A stretch of 64,000 bases of DNA from positions 1,054,001 to 1,118,000 of the forward strand of contig NZ_CP024903.1 in the NCBI RefSeq assembly GCF_003330765.1, given 5' to 3'. A program made the translations under genes and the position numbers. A model generated the notes under the pieces. It ran no database searches, was not told the origin of the DNA, and saw only the letters and a list, made by a program, of their open reading frames with translations. Of the stretch, positions 46,398 to 55,412 are shown piece by piece (position 1 is the stretch's first letter; every line of letters starts with the position of its first letter). This stretch comes from Burkholderia pyrrocinia (GTDB lineage Bacteria; Pseudomonadota; Gammaproteobacteria; Burkholderiales; Burkholderiaceae).

Positions 46398-47180
46398 ATG
46401 ATTTCCACTACCGATCCGCACATCAATCGCAAGCCGCGCAATATTTCCCAGGTGGAATGGGAGACGCGTGTGCAACTCGCGGCCGCGTATCGTCTGGCGG
46501 CGAAGTTTGAGCTGACAGACCTCATCTACACACATATCTCGGCACGCGTGCCGGGCACCGACGATCAGTTCCTCATCAATCCGCATGGGTGGTTCTTCGA
46601 CGAAATTACGGCATCGTCGCTCGTCAAGATTGATGTGAACGGGAATCCGATCGGTGACGATCGCTTCGAAGTCAATGCCGCGGGCTTCACGATCCACAGC
46701 GCGCTCCATCAGGCGCGGCACGATGTGGAGTGTGTCGTGCATCTTCACACGACATTCGGCATGGCAGTCGCTGCGATGGAGTGCGGTTTGCTGCCGCTCA
46801 ACCAGATCAGCATGCAGTTCTACAATCGTGTCGCGTACCACGACTACGAAGGTATCTCGCTTGATCTCGACGAGCGCCAACGCATCGTTAAATCGATTGA
46901 TGAAAAAGACTATCTGATTCTCCGAAATCACGGCCTGTTGACGACCGGTCGTTCGGTTGCTGAAGCCTTCACTCGGATGTACTACTTGAACAAAGCGTGC
47001 GAGATTCAAGTCGCGACCCTGTCGGCGGGGCAGAAGGTGACGATTCCTTCGCCGGAAGTGTGCGAGTACGCAGCAAAGCAACACGACGATTACGCGTACC
47101 TGGACACGGTTCACCTCGACCGGGAGTGGACGGCGCTGCTGCGACTTCTTGAGCGAGACGGCGGCGGCTATCGCGTCTGA
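46398..47180 (+). CDS. Class II aldolase/adducin-family protein
   Basis: Zinc-dependent fold of 260 residues shared by L-fuculose-phosphate aldolase, ribulose-phosphate epimerase and related lyases. The metal-site HLHTTFGMAV (about 115-124, two His) and the downstream RNHGLLTTGR (about 179-188, third His) are present, with FLINPHGWFFDE near 55. It could cleave a C-C bond of a sugar-acid-derived intermediate. AACGGAG precedes the ATG. It is 114 bases downstream of etfA and is the last gene of the block. Confidence 0.87.
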   Translation: MISTTDPHINRKPRNISQVEWETRVQLAAAYRLAAKFELTDLIYTHISARVPGTDDQFLINPHGWFFDEITASSLVKIDVNGNPIGDDRFEVNAAGFTIHSALHQARHDVECVVHLHTTFGMAVAAMECGLLPLNQISMQFYNRVAYHDYEGISLDLDERQRIVKSIDEKDYLILRNHGLLTTGRSVAEAFTRMYYLNKACEIQVATLSAGQKVTIPSPEVCEYAAKQHDDYAYLDTVHLDREWTALLRLLERDGGGYRV

Positions 47181-47309
47181 CGAGCAGTAGACGTTCGAGA
47201 GAATGAGAGCGTTCCGCAGCGGGTTAAGCGAAGGATGCTCGCTCGCAGTTTCCGATTGGTGACGTTGTCTTGTAGATGTTGCCGAAGTCATGTTCAGTGC
47301 AGGTGAGAC

Positions 47310-48005
47310 GTGCAGGTGTACCGGTTTGCTTCTACGCGCGGGTTCCGCTTCGGAGCCCTGCGTTTTCCGTTTCCACTGGTCTGGAGGACAGAGCGAGGGT
47401 CCCACGTCATCGCTGGAGGCGAAAGTGCAGGGGCGCGTAATTGGAGCCGCTGTACTTTCGTCCCTGCAGAACACCTTTTCGATGTCGAGGTGGTTCCGGA
47501 TCATACGGGAGCCGCGACTGGGTGGCTCGAAGTTCAGATGCCGATTCAGCCGATATCGACTGAGCCCGATTGGAGTCGTCTGGCTGATTTTCTGCAGCGA
47601 TCCAGATCTGGATTTGGATTGGCACTCACGCAGAGCATGTTCAGATATCCAACATACGAGTGGGAGATCGGAGTGGTAGCGGTGCAACTCGGCGTGAGTC
47701 GCCGATCGTTGCAGATGACTCTTTTTCGAGAATCCTATAGCTTCGATGCGGCGCTGCGGCGTTGCCGTCGTTTAAAGAGACTCCTCAGTGGCGATGATTC
47801 TCCGTTCGAGGCCGATGAGGACGGTTCGTACGAATATCCGTTCGATACGGAGAGGCGTGACCCTGAACCAGAATTAGTCCCGGTCGGAAGTGGAGATTTC
47901 CAGGGTCAAAGGTCAATAGTAAGCGCATGCGTGAATGTCGATCCACATCAAGGAATCTCAAAACGCTCGGATTCCGGATCAGGATGCTTGACGGTCGTCT
48001 CATAA
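47310..48005 (+). CDS. AraC-like transcriptional regulator, Burkholderia-type short form
   Basis: Protein of 231 residues with an N-terminal domain unlike the classical arabinose-binding cupin and an AraC-type helix-turn-helix near 115-150 (EWEIGVVAVQLGVSRRSLQMTL). Only one recognisable AraC helix-turn-helix is seen and the tail after it is acidic and low in complexity. The GTG start has AGGTGA close upstream, slightly too near, so the start is uncertain. It lies just right of the hyu/liv block but is not obviously part of it. Target unknown. Confidence 0.65.
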   Translation: MQVYRFASTRGFRFGALRFPFPLVWRTERGSHVIAGGESAGARNWSRCTFVPAEHLFDVEVVPDHTGAATGWLEVQMPIQPISTEPDWSRLADFLQRSRSGFGLALTQSMFRYPTYEWEIGVVAVQLGVSRRSLQMTLFRESYSFDAALRRCRRLKRLLSGDDSPFEADEDGSYEYPFDTERRDPEPELVPVGSGDFQGQRSIVSACVNVDPHQGISKRSDSGSGCLTVVS

Positions 48006-48055
48006 GTGCTGCGCGATAGATTCACGTCAGCGGGTGCGAACTTACGACTCGCGTT

Positions 48056-48076
48056 CCGGCTCCGTCGCGGAGCCGG
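48056..48076. terminator. Hairpin between convergent AraC-like and TetR genes
   Basis: A 9-base-pair stem (CCGGCTCCG with CGGAGCCGG) and a 3-base loop. There is no T-run on either strand, so a terminator role rests on its convergent-gene position. Confidence 0.45.
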
Positions 48077-48106
48077 TCATCCCCTTGTCGCCCGCAACCT
48101 CGCAGG

Positions 48107-48733
48107 TCAACGCACGGGCGCCGCCGCAGCCAGCAAGCTGCGCAGGAACACCATGATCATGTGCCCGATCGGCACCTCGGACAAAATCGACTGCTGCAGT
48201 GACAGGCCTTGCGAGAGCCCCATGAACGACACGGCCAGGACGGCCGGTGATTCGGGCGGCACTTTCTTCAGCCTGGCGAAAATCTGTTCGATGCAATAGG
48301 CCAGGCCATCGCGGTGGGCGTCCAGCAACGCCTGCGACGCCGTTGCAAAAGCAGGGTTGCGTCGCCCCTGAAGCTTGAACTCGACGCCCAGCACCGACCA
48401 CTCGGGCTCGGCATCGACCGTCTGCGACCAGATTTCCAGCGCATTCAATATGTCTTCCCCGGACGCGGACGGGTCGTTCAGCGTCCGGGCGATGTCGGCC
48501 ACTTGCGTCGTCGAGCGCTCCCGCATCAGCTCGACGAACAGTGCCTCCTTGCTGGCGAAATTCGAATAGAACGCGCCCTGCGTGTAGCCGGCCTCGGCTG
48601 CGATATCCCTGAGCGACGTGGCGCCGAAACCCCGGTCGACAAACAGCCGCTTCGCGGCGGCAAGCAAATGTGCGCGGGTCTGCAATCGACTTTCTTCGCG
48701 GCTCAGCCGCGGGGGAAGGGGCGCCATGTTCAT
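48107..48733 (-). CDS. TetR-family regulator with twin operators
   Basis: Repressor of 208 residues with the TetR helix-turn-helix at about 16-62 (LLAAAKRLFVDRGFGATSLRDIAAEAGYTQGAFYSNF, a very typical block). The C-terminal ligand domain is of the common AcrR-like length. Two copies of ATATCA-N2-TGATAT lie 11 and about 57 bases upstream of the start, close enough to block its own promoter. No target gene is divergently adjacent; the next gene is an H-NS-like protein 300 bases away. Confidence 0.9.
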   Translation of the reverse strand: MNMAPLPPRLSREESRLQTRAHLLAAAKRLFVDRGFGATSLRDIAAEAGYTQGAFYSNFASKEALFVELMRERSTTQVADIARTLNDPSASGEDILNALEIWSQTVDAEPEWSVLGVEFKLQGRRNPAFATASQALLDAHRDGLAYCIEQIFARLKKVPPESPAVLAVSFMGLSQGLSLQQSILSEVPIGHMIMVFLRSLLAAAAPVR

Positions 48734-48743
48734 GGCGGGAAGG

Positions 48744-48757
48744 ATATCAGTTGATAT
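48744..48757. promoter_or_regulatory. TetR operator copy 1
   Basis: ATATCA, GT, TGATAT: a perfect 6+6 inverted repeat 11 bases upstream of the TetR start. Its twin is 46 bases away centre to centre. Two identical half-site designs in one spacer point to a real operator. Confidence 0.65.
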
Positions 48758-48789
48758 TTGAGATGGATACCATTACGATTGCGTTTCAT

Positions 48790-48803
48790 ATATCACTTGA
48801 TAT
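48790..48803. promoter_or_regulatory. TetR operator copy 2
   Basis: ATATCA, CT, TGATAT: a second perfect 6+6 inverted repeat identical to copy 1 except for the 2-base spacer. Confidence 0.65.
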
Positions 48804-49051
48804 GTGAAGCGCGGGGCGTGATTGTGCCGCCGAATGTCCGTAGTGGGGCTCGCCTCGGGCGAACGATCGTTTCGGCATGAGACCGTCGCTGCGATTGTCG
48901 ATCTCCTCACGTCCCGTTATCCGGTGTGCCGAGGTGAGCCGCTTGGCGATCAAGTGAACGCCGCCCTAACGGGGCGTTGTAAAACAGTCTGTTAGTCATG
49001 CGAATCAAGTCGATTCACATGCGGATACGGATGCGGGGCAGGAAGCAGAAA

Positions 49052-49387
49052 ATGAGCGTGAGCAAGACCTATGCGCAGCTCGTTGCCGAGCTGGCGAAAC
49101 TGGACGAAGAAATCGAGCGGGCACGCGCGCGTGAACGCATCGATGCGATCGAGAAGGTTCACTCGCTGATGGACACCTATGCGATCAAGCATCGCGATCT
49201 GGTCGGCCGCAACGGCCGCCGAGGCGCGTACGTCGTGACAGTGCTGCCGGCGCGGTATCGCGACCCGGCGAGCGGGAAGGAGTGGAGCGGGCGCGGCAAT
49301 GCGCCGCTCTGGATCAGGGGCAAGGACCGCCGTCGGTTCGTCATATGTAAGCCTTCGTCCACGGGCAAGAAAGCCAAGGCACGTTGA
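49052..49387 (+). CDS. H-NS-family nucleoid protein, short form
   Basis: H-NS/BpH3-like DNA-binding protein of 111 residues. An N-terminal helical oligomerisation region (about 5-50, with heptads: LVAELAKLDEEIERARARERIDAI) is followed by the family's DNA-binding end: PARYRDPASGKEWSGRGNAP and WIRGKDRRRFVI. It silences A/T-rich or foreign DNA. A GGAAG precedes the ATG; the open frame extends 18 basic residues further upstream but with a poorer ribosome-binding site. Burkholderia genomes carry many such paralogues. Confidence 0.9.
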   Translation: MSVSKTYAQLVAELAKLDEEIERARARERIDAIEKVHSLMDTYAIKHRDLVGRNGRRGAYVVTVLPARYRDPASGKEWSGRGNAPLWIRGKDRRRFVICKPSSTGKKAKAR

Positions 49388-49579
49388 CGGAGCGTGATGG
49401 GAGCGCCGCCCGGCGGCTGACACGTACGACTACGCGAAGGCGCATGGCGTCGACGCGCCTCCCCAGCTGTTCGAACCGGTTGAAACGGGCGCCGCGCCAC
49501 TGCCAGGTCGACGACCCGACGCTCGGACGGCGGCCCGCTGTCGCGGTTGACGTCTCCCGTGGCGGGCCGCAGCGTGTGT

Positions 49580-50338
49580 TTATCCGCGACCCACGAAAGG
49601 CATGGCCGTCGCCATGATCGTCATGTTCAGGATGTTCGTGTCCAGCGGCAGCACCGCCATCTGGACAATCGCGTTCGCGACATGCGTAACGTCCATGCGT
49701 GCCTCGGGTGCCAGGCTTCCATCGGCCTGCGGGACCCCTTGCGTCATCCGTTCCGTGAGCGATGTCGCCGCGTTGCCGATGTCGATCTGGCCGCAGGCGA
49801 TGTTGTACGCACGACCGTCCAGCGCCAGCGACCTGGTGATCCCGGTGACCGCATGCTTGGTGGCCGTGTACGCGATCGTATCGGGGCGCGGCGCGTGTGC
49901 CGAGATCGAGCCGTTGTTGATGATCCTGCCGCCCTGCGGCGTTTGCGCTTTCATCAGGCGCCAGGCGGCCCGCGCACAAAGAAAGACGCCGGTCAGGTTC
50001 GTCGCGACGACGGCGTTCCACACATCGAATTCGTATTCGTCGAGCGCAACGGCAGGGGCGTTGCGTCCGGCATTGTTGAACAGCACGTCCAGCCGGCCGA
50101 ACTGCTGCGCGATCTGCGCAAACGCATGTTCGACCGACACCTCGTCGGTGACGTCGGCGGGAAACACATGCGCGTCGCCGTCGGCGCTACGGATTGCCTC
50201 CTGCGTTTCGCGCAACGATGCTTCGTTGCGTCCGAGCAGCGCGACGGTGAATCCCGCTTGGGCGAGCGCGATGGCCGCTGCGCGACCGATGCCGGATCCG
50301 GCGCCCGTGACGGCGGCGAATTTCTTCGAGACAGACAT
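49580..50338 (-). CDS. SDR-family dehydrogenase
   Basis: Short-chain dehydrogenase of 252 residues with [10 protein letters not shown] at residues 10-19, NNAG near 88, catalytic Ser in NNGSISAH (near 145) and YTATK (about 158-162). The C-terminal [24 protein letters not shown] end resembles a 3-oxoacyl reductase-like clade. It lies upstream of nothing and downstream of a LysR gene on the same strand, with 136 bases between. The substrate is unknown. Confidence 0.9.
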   Translation of the reverse strand: MSVSKKFAAVTGAGSGIGRAAAIALAQAGFTVALLGRNEASLRETQEAIRSADGDAHVFPADVTDEVSVEHAFAQIAQQFGRLDVLFNNAGRNAPAVALDEYEFDVWNAVVATNLTGVFLCARAAWRLMKAQTPQGGRIINNGSISAHAPRPDTIAYTATKHAVTGITRSLALDGRAYNIACGQIDIGNAATSLTERMTQGVPQADGSLAPEARMDVTHVANAIVQMAVLPLDTNILNMTIMATAMPFVGRG

Positions 50339-50474
50339 GGCTTGATTTCCTGCTGGTTGATTGAGGAAAGAGGCGGCGGGTGACCGATGTCGTCGCCTGC
50401 GATGGTTTCGAAGCGCACCGTGCGCCTGTTCAAGGCGACATCGTACAGCGCGCCCGGTTTCGCGATGACCGCGG

Positions 50475-51419
50475 CTATGTCTTCCGCCCGGGCGCAACCT
50501 TCCGCGCCCGCGAACCCGTCTCCGCGAACAGATCGACCACCACGCCGCGCAGCCACCGGTTGCCCTCGTCCTGATTGACCCGCGCATGCCAGAGCATATG
50601 AATCGGTGCGCCCGGAAGCGTCACGGGCAACGCGCGCCAGCCCAGCGAGAACGGCGCGGCGAGCTGCAGCGCGAGATGCTCCGGCACCGTCGCGATCAGG
50701 TCGGTGCGCTGCAGGATATAGCCCACGCTCATGAAATGCGGCAACGTCAGCCGCACCTGGCGCTTCACGCGGCGCCGCCTCAGCCATTCGTCCACCTGCC
50801 CGTGGCCGGTGCCGGCCGACACCACGACCAGATGCCCGGCGTCGCACCACGCATCGACCGTCAACTGCGCATCCTCGAGCGGATGCCCGCGCCGGAACAG
50901 GCACACATAGCGCTGATCGAACAGCCGGCGCTGATAGAACCCGCCCTTGAGTTGCGGCAGCAGGCCGATCGCGAGATCGACGCGGCCGTCGGCCATTTCG
51001 TCGCCGAGGTTGACGCTCGTGTTGCGGACGGTATTGAGCGCGATGCCCGGCGCCGCTTGCGACAGGTGTTCGAGCAGCGCGGGCAGGAACACGACTTCGC
51101 CGATATCGGTCATGCCGATCGTCAGCGTGCGCGTGGCGCGCAGCGGATCGAACCCGGTCTCGGGATTGAGCGCGGCATGCAGCGTCGCGAGCGCGTGCGA
51201 AACGGGTTCCGCCAGACGCAGCGCGAACGGCGTCGGCACCACGCCGCCCGGCCCGCGCACGAACAGCGGATCGCCGAGCCGGCGGCGCAGTTTCGCGAGC
51301 GCGTTGCTGACGCCCGGCTGGCTCATGTTCATCTGCTCGGCGACGCTCGACACGCGCCGCTCCTGCATCAGCCGCTGGAAAAGCAGCAGCAGGTTGAGGT
51401 CGATATCGCTCAGTTCCAT
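50475..51419 (-). CDS. NahR-like LysR regulator divergent from aromatic hydroxylase
   Basis: LysR regulator of 314 residues of the NahR/NodD-like branch: [42 protein letters not shown] (about 5-46) and [17 protein letters not shown] (near 50-66). Such proteins sense salicylate-like aromatic acids. It is divergent from a salicylate-hydroxylase-like gene, with two TTCAT-N11-ATGAA-type boxes in the spacer. A neighbouring SDR on the same strand may also be under its control. Confidence 0.92.
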   Translation of the reverse strand: MELSDIDLNLLLLFQRLMQERRVSSVAEQMNMSQPGVSNALAKLRRRLGDPLFVRGPGGVVPTPFALRLAEPVSHALATLHAALNPETGFDPLRATRTLTIGMTDIGEVVFLPALLEHLSQAAPGIALNTVRNTSVNLGDEMADGRVDLAIGLLPQLKGGFYQRRLFDQRYVCLFRRGHPLEDAQLTVDAWCDAGHLVVVSAGTGHGQVDEWLRRRRVKRQVRLTLPHFMSVGYILQRTDLIATVPEHLALQLAAPFSLGWRALPVTLPGAPIHMLWHARVNQDEGNRWLRGVVVDLFAETGSRARKVAPGRKT

Positions 51420-51437
51420 GGGGTTCGCATTGTCCGG

Positions 51438-51458
51438 TTCATTCCATCCAGTGATGAA
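51438..51458. promoter_or_regulatory. LysR T-N11-A box 1
   Basis: TTCAT, 11 bases, ATGAA: a perfect inverted repeat of the LysR T-N11-A type, near the regulator start in the divergent spacer. It probably functions as an activation or autoregulatory site. Confidence 0.65.
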
Positions 51459-51467
51459 GCAGATTCA

Positions 51468-51490
51468 TTTCATTTTATTGCGGGATGAAA
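51468..51490. promoter_or_regulatory. LysR T-N11-A box 2
   Basis: TTTCAT, 11 bases, ATGAAA: the second inverted repeat, 31 bases centre to centre from box 1 (about three helical turns). This fits the paired recognition and activation sites expected for a LysR-activated promoter. Confidence 0.68.
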
Positions 51491-51589
51491 GTCCACTCCT
51501 GAAAATACCGATACGGCGCGTGCATTCGACATGACCGCTGCGCAGCCCGCAGACCCACCATCTGAATGAATATCGGAGACACCTTCATC

Positions 51590-52804
51590 ATGCAGACGAA
51601 CCTGAAGATTGCGATCGTCGGCGCCGGCATCGGCGGCCTGACGCTTGCGCTCGCCTTGCGCGAGCACGGCATCGACGCGCAACTCTACGAGCAGACCGAC
51701 GCACTGCGCGAAGTCGGCGCGGCCGTCGCGCTGTCGGCCAATGCGACGCGCTTCTACGAACGCATGGGATTGCGCGAGGCCTTCGACGCGGTGTGCGCGG
51801 ACATCCCGGGCCTCGTTTATCGCGACGGGCGCAGCGGCGCGGTGATCGGCCATCATCGCGGCGACCCCGACTATCGCCGGCAATTCGGCGGCGCGTACTG
51901 GGGCGTGCATCGCGCGGATCTGCAGGCCGTGCTGTCGAAGGCGGTCGGCGTCGATCGCATCCACCTCGGCCATCGGCTGGTCGATCTCGCGCAGCATCCG
52001 GATCGCGTCGTCCTGAGCTTCGATAATGGTGAGCCAGTCGAAGCCGATCTCGTGATTGGCGCCGACGGCGCGCGCTCGATCACGCGGCGCTGGATGCTCG
52101 GCTACGACGATGTGCTGTATTCGGGCTGCTCGGGCTTTCGCGGCGTGGTGCCGGCCGCGCGCATGGACCTGCTGCCCGATCCCGACACGATCCAGTTCTG
52201 GGTCGGGCCGCACGGGCATCTGCTGCACTATCCGATCGGCGACAACGGCGACCAGAATTTCCTGCTGGTCGAACGTCATCCGTCACCGTGGCCGTCGCGC
52301 GACTGGGTCATGCCGTCGGAAGAGGGCGAGCAATTGCGCGTGTTCAGGGACTGGCACCCGGCGGTGGTGCAGATGATTACCGCCGTGCCGATCAGCCAGC
52401 GCTGGGGGCTGTTTCATCGTCCGCCGCTCGGCCGCTGGAGCCGCGGGCGCGTGACGCTGATCGGCGACGCCGCGCATGCGCTGGTGCCGCACCACGGGCA
52501 GGGCGCGAATCAATCGATCGAGGATGCGGTGGTGCTGGCGGCGCAACTGGCGAAGGCAGGCCCGGGCAACTGGCGCGAAGCGCAGGAAGCGTACGAGCGC
52601 CTGCGTCGCGGCCGTACGCGCAAGGTGCAGTACGCGTCGATTTCCGCGGCCGACGTGCTGCACCTGCCCGACGGGCCGGCCGCGCAGGCGCGCAACGCGC
52701 GTCTTGCCGGGCGCGACAGCGTGCTGCATCACCTGGACTGGATTCACGATTTCGACGCGCTTGCCGAGGAGCCGAGCGAACGGCAGGGCGGCACGTGGCT
52801 TTGA
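51590..52804 (+). CDS. FAD-dependent aromatic hydroxylase (salicylate 1-hydroxylase-like)
   Basis: Group A flavin monooxygenase of 404 residues. It has the FAD motif VGAGIGGLTLALALRE at about 9-24, the ADLVIGADGARS block (about 152-163, DG motif), and the second FAD motif GRVTLIGDAAHALVPHHGQGANQSIEDAVVLA (near 285-315). Length and blocks match salicylate hydroxylase and 3-hydroxybenzoate 6-hydroxylase. I use the ATG at 51590; another in-frame ATG lies 8 codons upstream. The divergent NahR-like regulator supports an aromatic-acid substrate. No ring-cleavage dioxygenase is adjacent. Confidence 0.88.
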   Translation: MQTNLKIAIVGAGIGGLTLALALREHGIDAQLYEQTDALREVGAAVALSANATRFYERMGLREAFDAVCADIPGLVYRDGRSGAVIGHHRGDPDYRRQFGGAYWGVHRADLQAVLSKAVGVDRIHLGHRLVDLAQHPDRVVLSFDNGEPVEADLVIGADGARSITRRWMLGYDDVLYSGCSGFRGVVPAARMDLLPDPDTIQFWVGPHGHLLHYPIGDNGDQNFLLVERHPSPWPSRDWVMPSEEGEQLRVFRDWHPAVVQMITAVPISQRWGLFHRPPLGRWSRGRVTLIGDAAHALVPHHGQGANQSIEDAVVLAAQLAKAGPGNWREAQEAYERLRRGRTRKVQYASISAADVLHLPDGPAAQARNARLAGRDSVLHHLDWIHDFDALAEEPSERQGGTWL

Positions 52805-52945
52805 ATCGACCGGGCCGGACGGGGGCGGCCGGGCGCCGCGCACGCTTCGCGGCGTGAAGTCAGGCCGCCGGTTCCGCGCGTCCCTGCCGAAAGGCCGGTT
52901 CCCTCCGGGAGAGGGACGCAATCGCGAGCCCGATCAGACCGACCG

Positions 52946-53872
52946 CTACTTCACGCATTCGAGCGCGTACTTCAACCCCTGCCCGAGCACCCCGCGCCAC
53001 ACGTCCCACGTATGGCCGCCGTCGACGATGCGTAGCTCGGCCGGGTTCTGCGCACGGCGCAGGTGCGTGTACAGCACGCTCGATTCCGCCTGGATCGTCA
53101 GGTCGTCGTCGCCGGCTGCGATGAACATCGGCACGCGCCAGCTGCGCGCGAAATAGCCGCGCATCAGCGCCGGGTAGTTGAGCTCGTGCCACACGCGCGA
53201 GTCGAACTGCCGATCGCCGAACACGCCGACGTAGCGCGCGGCGGAATTGAGCGGCGGCTCGTTCGCATAGATCGCGGGGCTCAGCAGCATCGCGCCGCAG
53301 AACAGCCCGGGTTCGAGCAGCGAGAAGCGCAGCGCGCCGAAGCCGCCCATCGACACGCCGCCGATCGCGCGGCCCGCGCGCTGGTTCGACACCGCGAAGT
53401 GCGCTTCGACTTCGGGCAGCAGGTCGTTGAGGAACGCGCTCTGCATCTTCTCCTTGCGGTCGACGTACCAGTCGGTGCCGCCCTGCGGCATCACGATCAC
53501 GACGGGCGGAATCTCGCGGTGCTCGATCAGCGTATCGGCGGTGGCCTGCAGCCGGCCCTGCGTGACCCAGTCGTTCGCGTTGCCGGCATTGCCGTGCAGC
53601 AGGTACATCACCGGGTAGCGCGTGCCTTCCGGGTTGTAGCCGGGCGGCAGGTAAACCGTGTACGACCAGTCGCGCTTCAGGGACGCGGACCGGAACGTGC
53701 GCAGCACGACGCTGCTGCCGGGATTGACCGCGGGCTCCTGAACGGCCGGCGCGGCCTGGACGGCTGCCGACGGCGATGCGGGCGACAGCGCGGGCGCGGC
53801 CGGCGTGGCGCGGGCGGTGGCGATGGAGCCGGCGATCAGGGCGACGGCGAACGGAAGGGCGAGTCGGCGCAT
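52946..53872 (-). CDS. Secreted alpha/beta-hydrolase esterase (EstA/Fes-like)
   Basis: Exported serine esterase of 308 residues. A signal peptide (cleavage after ATARA) and an Ala/Pro-rich linker (about 23-55) precede the catalytic domain. It has the oxyanion HGNAGN motif near 92-97, nucleophile elbow GGVSMGGFGAL (near 171-181), acid Asp in AAGDDDL (near 255-260), and catalytic His in DGGHTWDVW near 290. The layout resembles secreted enterochelin-esterase-like and mycolyl/acetyl esterases. Substrate unknown; no operon partner. Confidence 0.88.
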   Translation of the reverse strand: MRRLALPFAVALIAGSIATARATPAAPALSPASPSAAVQAAPAVQEPAVNPGSSVVLRTFRSASLKRDWSYTVYLPPGYNPEGTRYPVMYLLHGNAGNANDWVTQGRLQATADTLIEHREIPPVVIVMPQGGTDWYVDRKEKMQSAFLNDLLPEVEAHFAVSNQRAGRAIGGVSMGGFGALRFSLLEPGLFCGAMLLSPAIYANEPPLNSAARYVGVFGDRQFDSRVWHELNYPALMRGYFARSWRVPMFIAAGDDDLTIQAESSVLYTHLRRAQNPAELRIVDGGHTWDVWRGVLGQGLKYALECVK

Positions 53873-53933
53873 GGCGAATCGTTTCAGGAGAGGCGCCGGC
53901 TATCGTAGCAGCGGCACATGACGGCGCGGCGCG

Positions 53934-55031
53934 TCATCGCCGCGAACGGAACGGCAGCCGCGCAACGAACGGCCCGTAGAGTTTTGCAACGAGATACAGC
54001 AGGCCCATCGCGACGGCGTCGGCGGTCAGGCCGAGCGGCACGTCGAGATAGCCTTCGGTCGCCTGGTAAAGCAGCGAATCGACCGCGAGCGAGATGCCGG
54101 TGCCCGCGACGAAGCACAGCAGCCCCTGCCGGCCGATCGTGCCGATCCACGGCATCGCGTGCGCAACCCTCTTCATCCAGCCGAGGTGCACGAGCTTGGC
54201 CGCGAGCCACGCGATCGCGAGGAAGTTCACGAGCCGCAGTGCGCCGAGGTTCTGCTTGATCGACGGATCGGTCGGGAACGGCTCGATGCGCAGCCGGTAG
54301 TAAGCGCCGGCGGCGACGATCGCGAGCGACACGGCCGTCAGCAACCAGCCCTGCGGCTTGGGCGCGAGCGTCTGGTAGACGGGCTGGCAGCGCGCGATCA
54401 CGCCGAGCACGAACAGGAACTGCCACGCGAACGGATTGAAGTCCCACGGCGCACCTTCGACGGTCGGTAAGAAGCGCGCGATGTGCGGTGCCGCGTACCA
54501 CAGCGACCCGCTGAACGCGAGCATCAGCCACGGCTGCGTGCGCGCGAGCGGCAGCGCGAGCGGGACGAGCAGCGCGAAGAACGCGTACATCGGCAACACC
54601 GATGCGAGGTACGGCTGGCGGCGGAACAGCAGGATGTCGCGCAGCGCGGCGAGCGGCTTGTGGAGCAGGCCGTCGAGGTCGTTGGTCGGCATGTTCGGGC
54701 CGTCGATCGCGAACGCGTTCAGCGCGGCCGTGATCAGCAGCATCAGGCCGGCCGTCACGAGGAACGCGCGGTAGATCTCGAACGCGCGCCGGATGAAGCG
54801 CTGGCGCGCGGCGGCCTCGTCGTGCCGCTCGGCGAGCGAGTTGTACGCGATCGCGGTAGCGAAGCCGCCGAGGAACACGAATACCTCGGCCGCGTCGCAT
54901 AGTGCGTACGCGTGCAGCGTCACGCGCGACAGGATGCTGCCGCCGATGTGGTCGATGACGATGACGAGCAGCACGAGGCCGCGGAAGAAATCGAGCTCGG
55001 CGTAGCGGCCGGCCCTGGCGGGCGCGGTCAT
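53934..55031 (-). CDS. OpgC-like integral membrane protein
   Basis: Polytopic inner-membrane protein of 365 residues with about 10 hydrophobic helices and the OpgC-family N-terminus RYAELDFFRGLVLLVIVIDHIGG (near 9-31). OpgC succinylates osmoregulated periplasmic glucans, but many family members are uncharacterised acyltransferase-like proteins. The start is the ATG MTAPARAG; an extended upstream frame is not conserved-looking. No glucan synthesis genes are adjacent, so the specific acyl donor and acceptor are unknown. Confidence 0.85.
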   Translation of the reverse strand: MTAPARAGRYAELDFFRGLVLLVIVIDHIGGSILSRVTLHAYALCDAAEVFVFLGGFATAIAYNSLAERHDEAAARQRFIRRAFEIYRAFLVTAGLMLLITAALNAFAIDGPNMPTNDLDGLLHKPLAALRDILLFRRQPYLASVLPMYAFFALLVPLALPLARTQPWLMLAFSGSLWYAAPHIARFLPTVEGAPWDFNPFAWQFLFVLGVIARCQPVYQTLAPKPQGWLLTAVSLAIVAAGAYYRLRIEPFPTDPSIKQNLGALRLVNFLAIAWLAAKLVHLGWMKRVAHAMPWIGTIGRQGLLCFVAGTGISLAVDSLLYQATEGYLDVPLGLTADAVAMGLLYLVAKLYGPFVARLPFRSRR

Positions 55032-55412
55032 CGGACCGCCGCCCGGCGCGGGCCGCGCGCGCGGCCGGCACATGCCGCGCATGAATCGGGGTGAAGCATG
55101 ACTTCGTGAGGAAATGGCGAACGGATGCGCATTGTGCCACCGATGCGGCGCCTGCCGGGTTAACACGGATGACGGGCCGGCCTGCCGCTGCCGATAAGCC
55201 GGGTCAGGCTGTCTGCGCAACGGGGCAGTTGGGAGCGCGCAACGCTTTGCGCGCGGTTTCGATACCCCAATGGACGGACGGTTTGCGACGTGACACCATT
55301 TTGTCCTCACGCGGCCGCACACCGCGTCGTCCGCACTGCGGGCCACACCTATAACAGATCAAACATTCGCCGGGCGCTCGGCCCGCCCGGCCCCCGGCTC
55401 CGGAGATCCGTC
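55032..55412. other. Spacer between OpgC-like and porin genes
   Basis: About 380 bases between divergent genes. A TATAAC at 55350-55355 is the only -10-like element I see, and CGGAG at 55401 is the porin ribosome-binding site. I found no small gene. Confidence 0.5.

Larger units (their letters stand above)
48734..49051. other. Spacer between tetR and hns-like gene
   Basis: About 320 bases. It holds the twin TetR operators at its left end and otherwise no gene or RNA that I can recognise. Confidence 0.55.

Noticed and set aside
50339..50474. Coding continuation upstream of the SDR (protein-like residues such as [17 protein letters not shown])
   Set aside because: The stretch is short, lies between two same-strand genes, and has no start or family match; it is probably the SDR 5' untranslated region.
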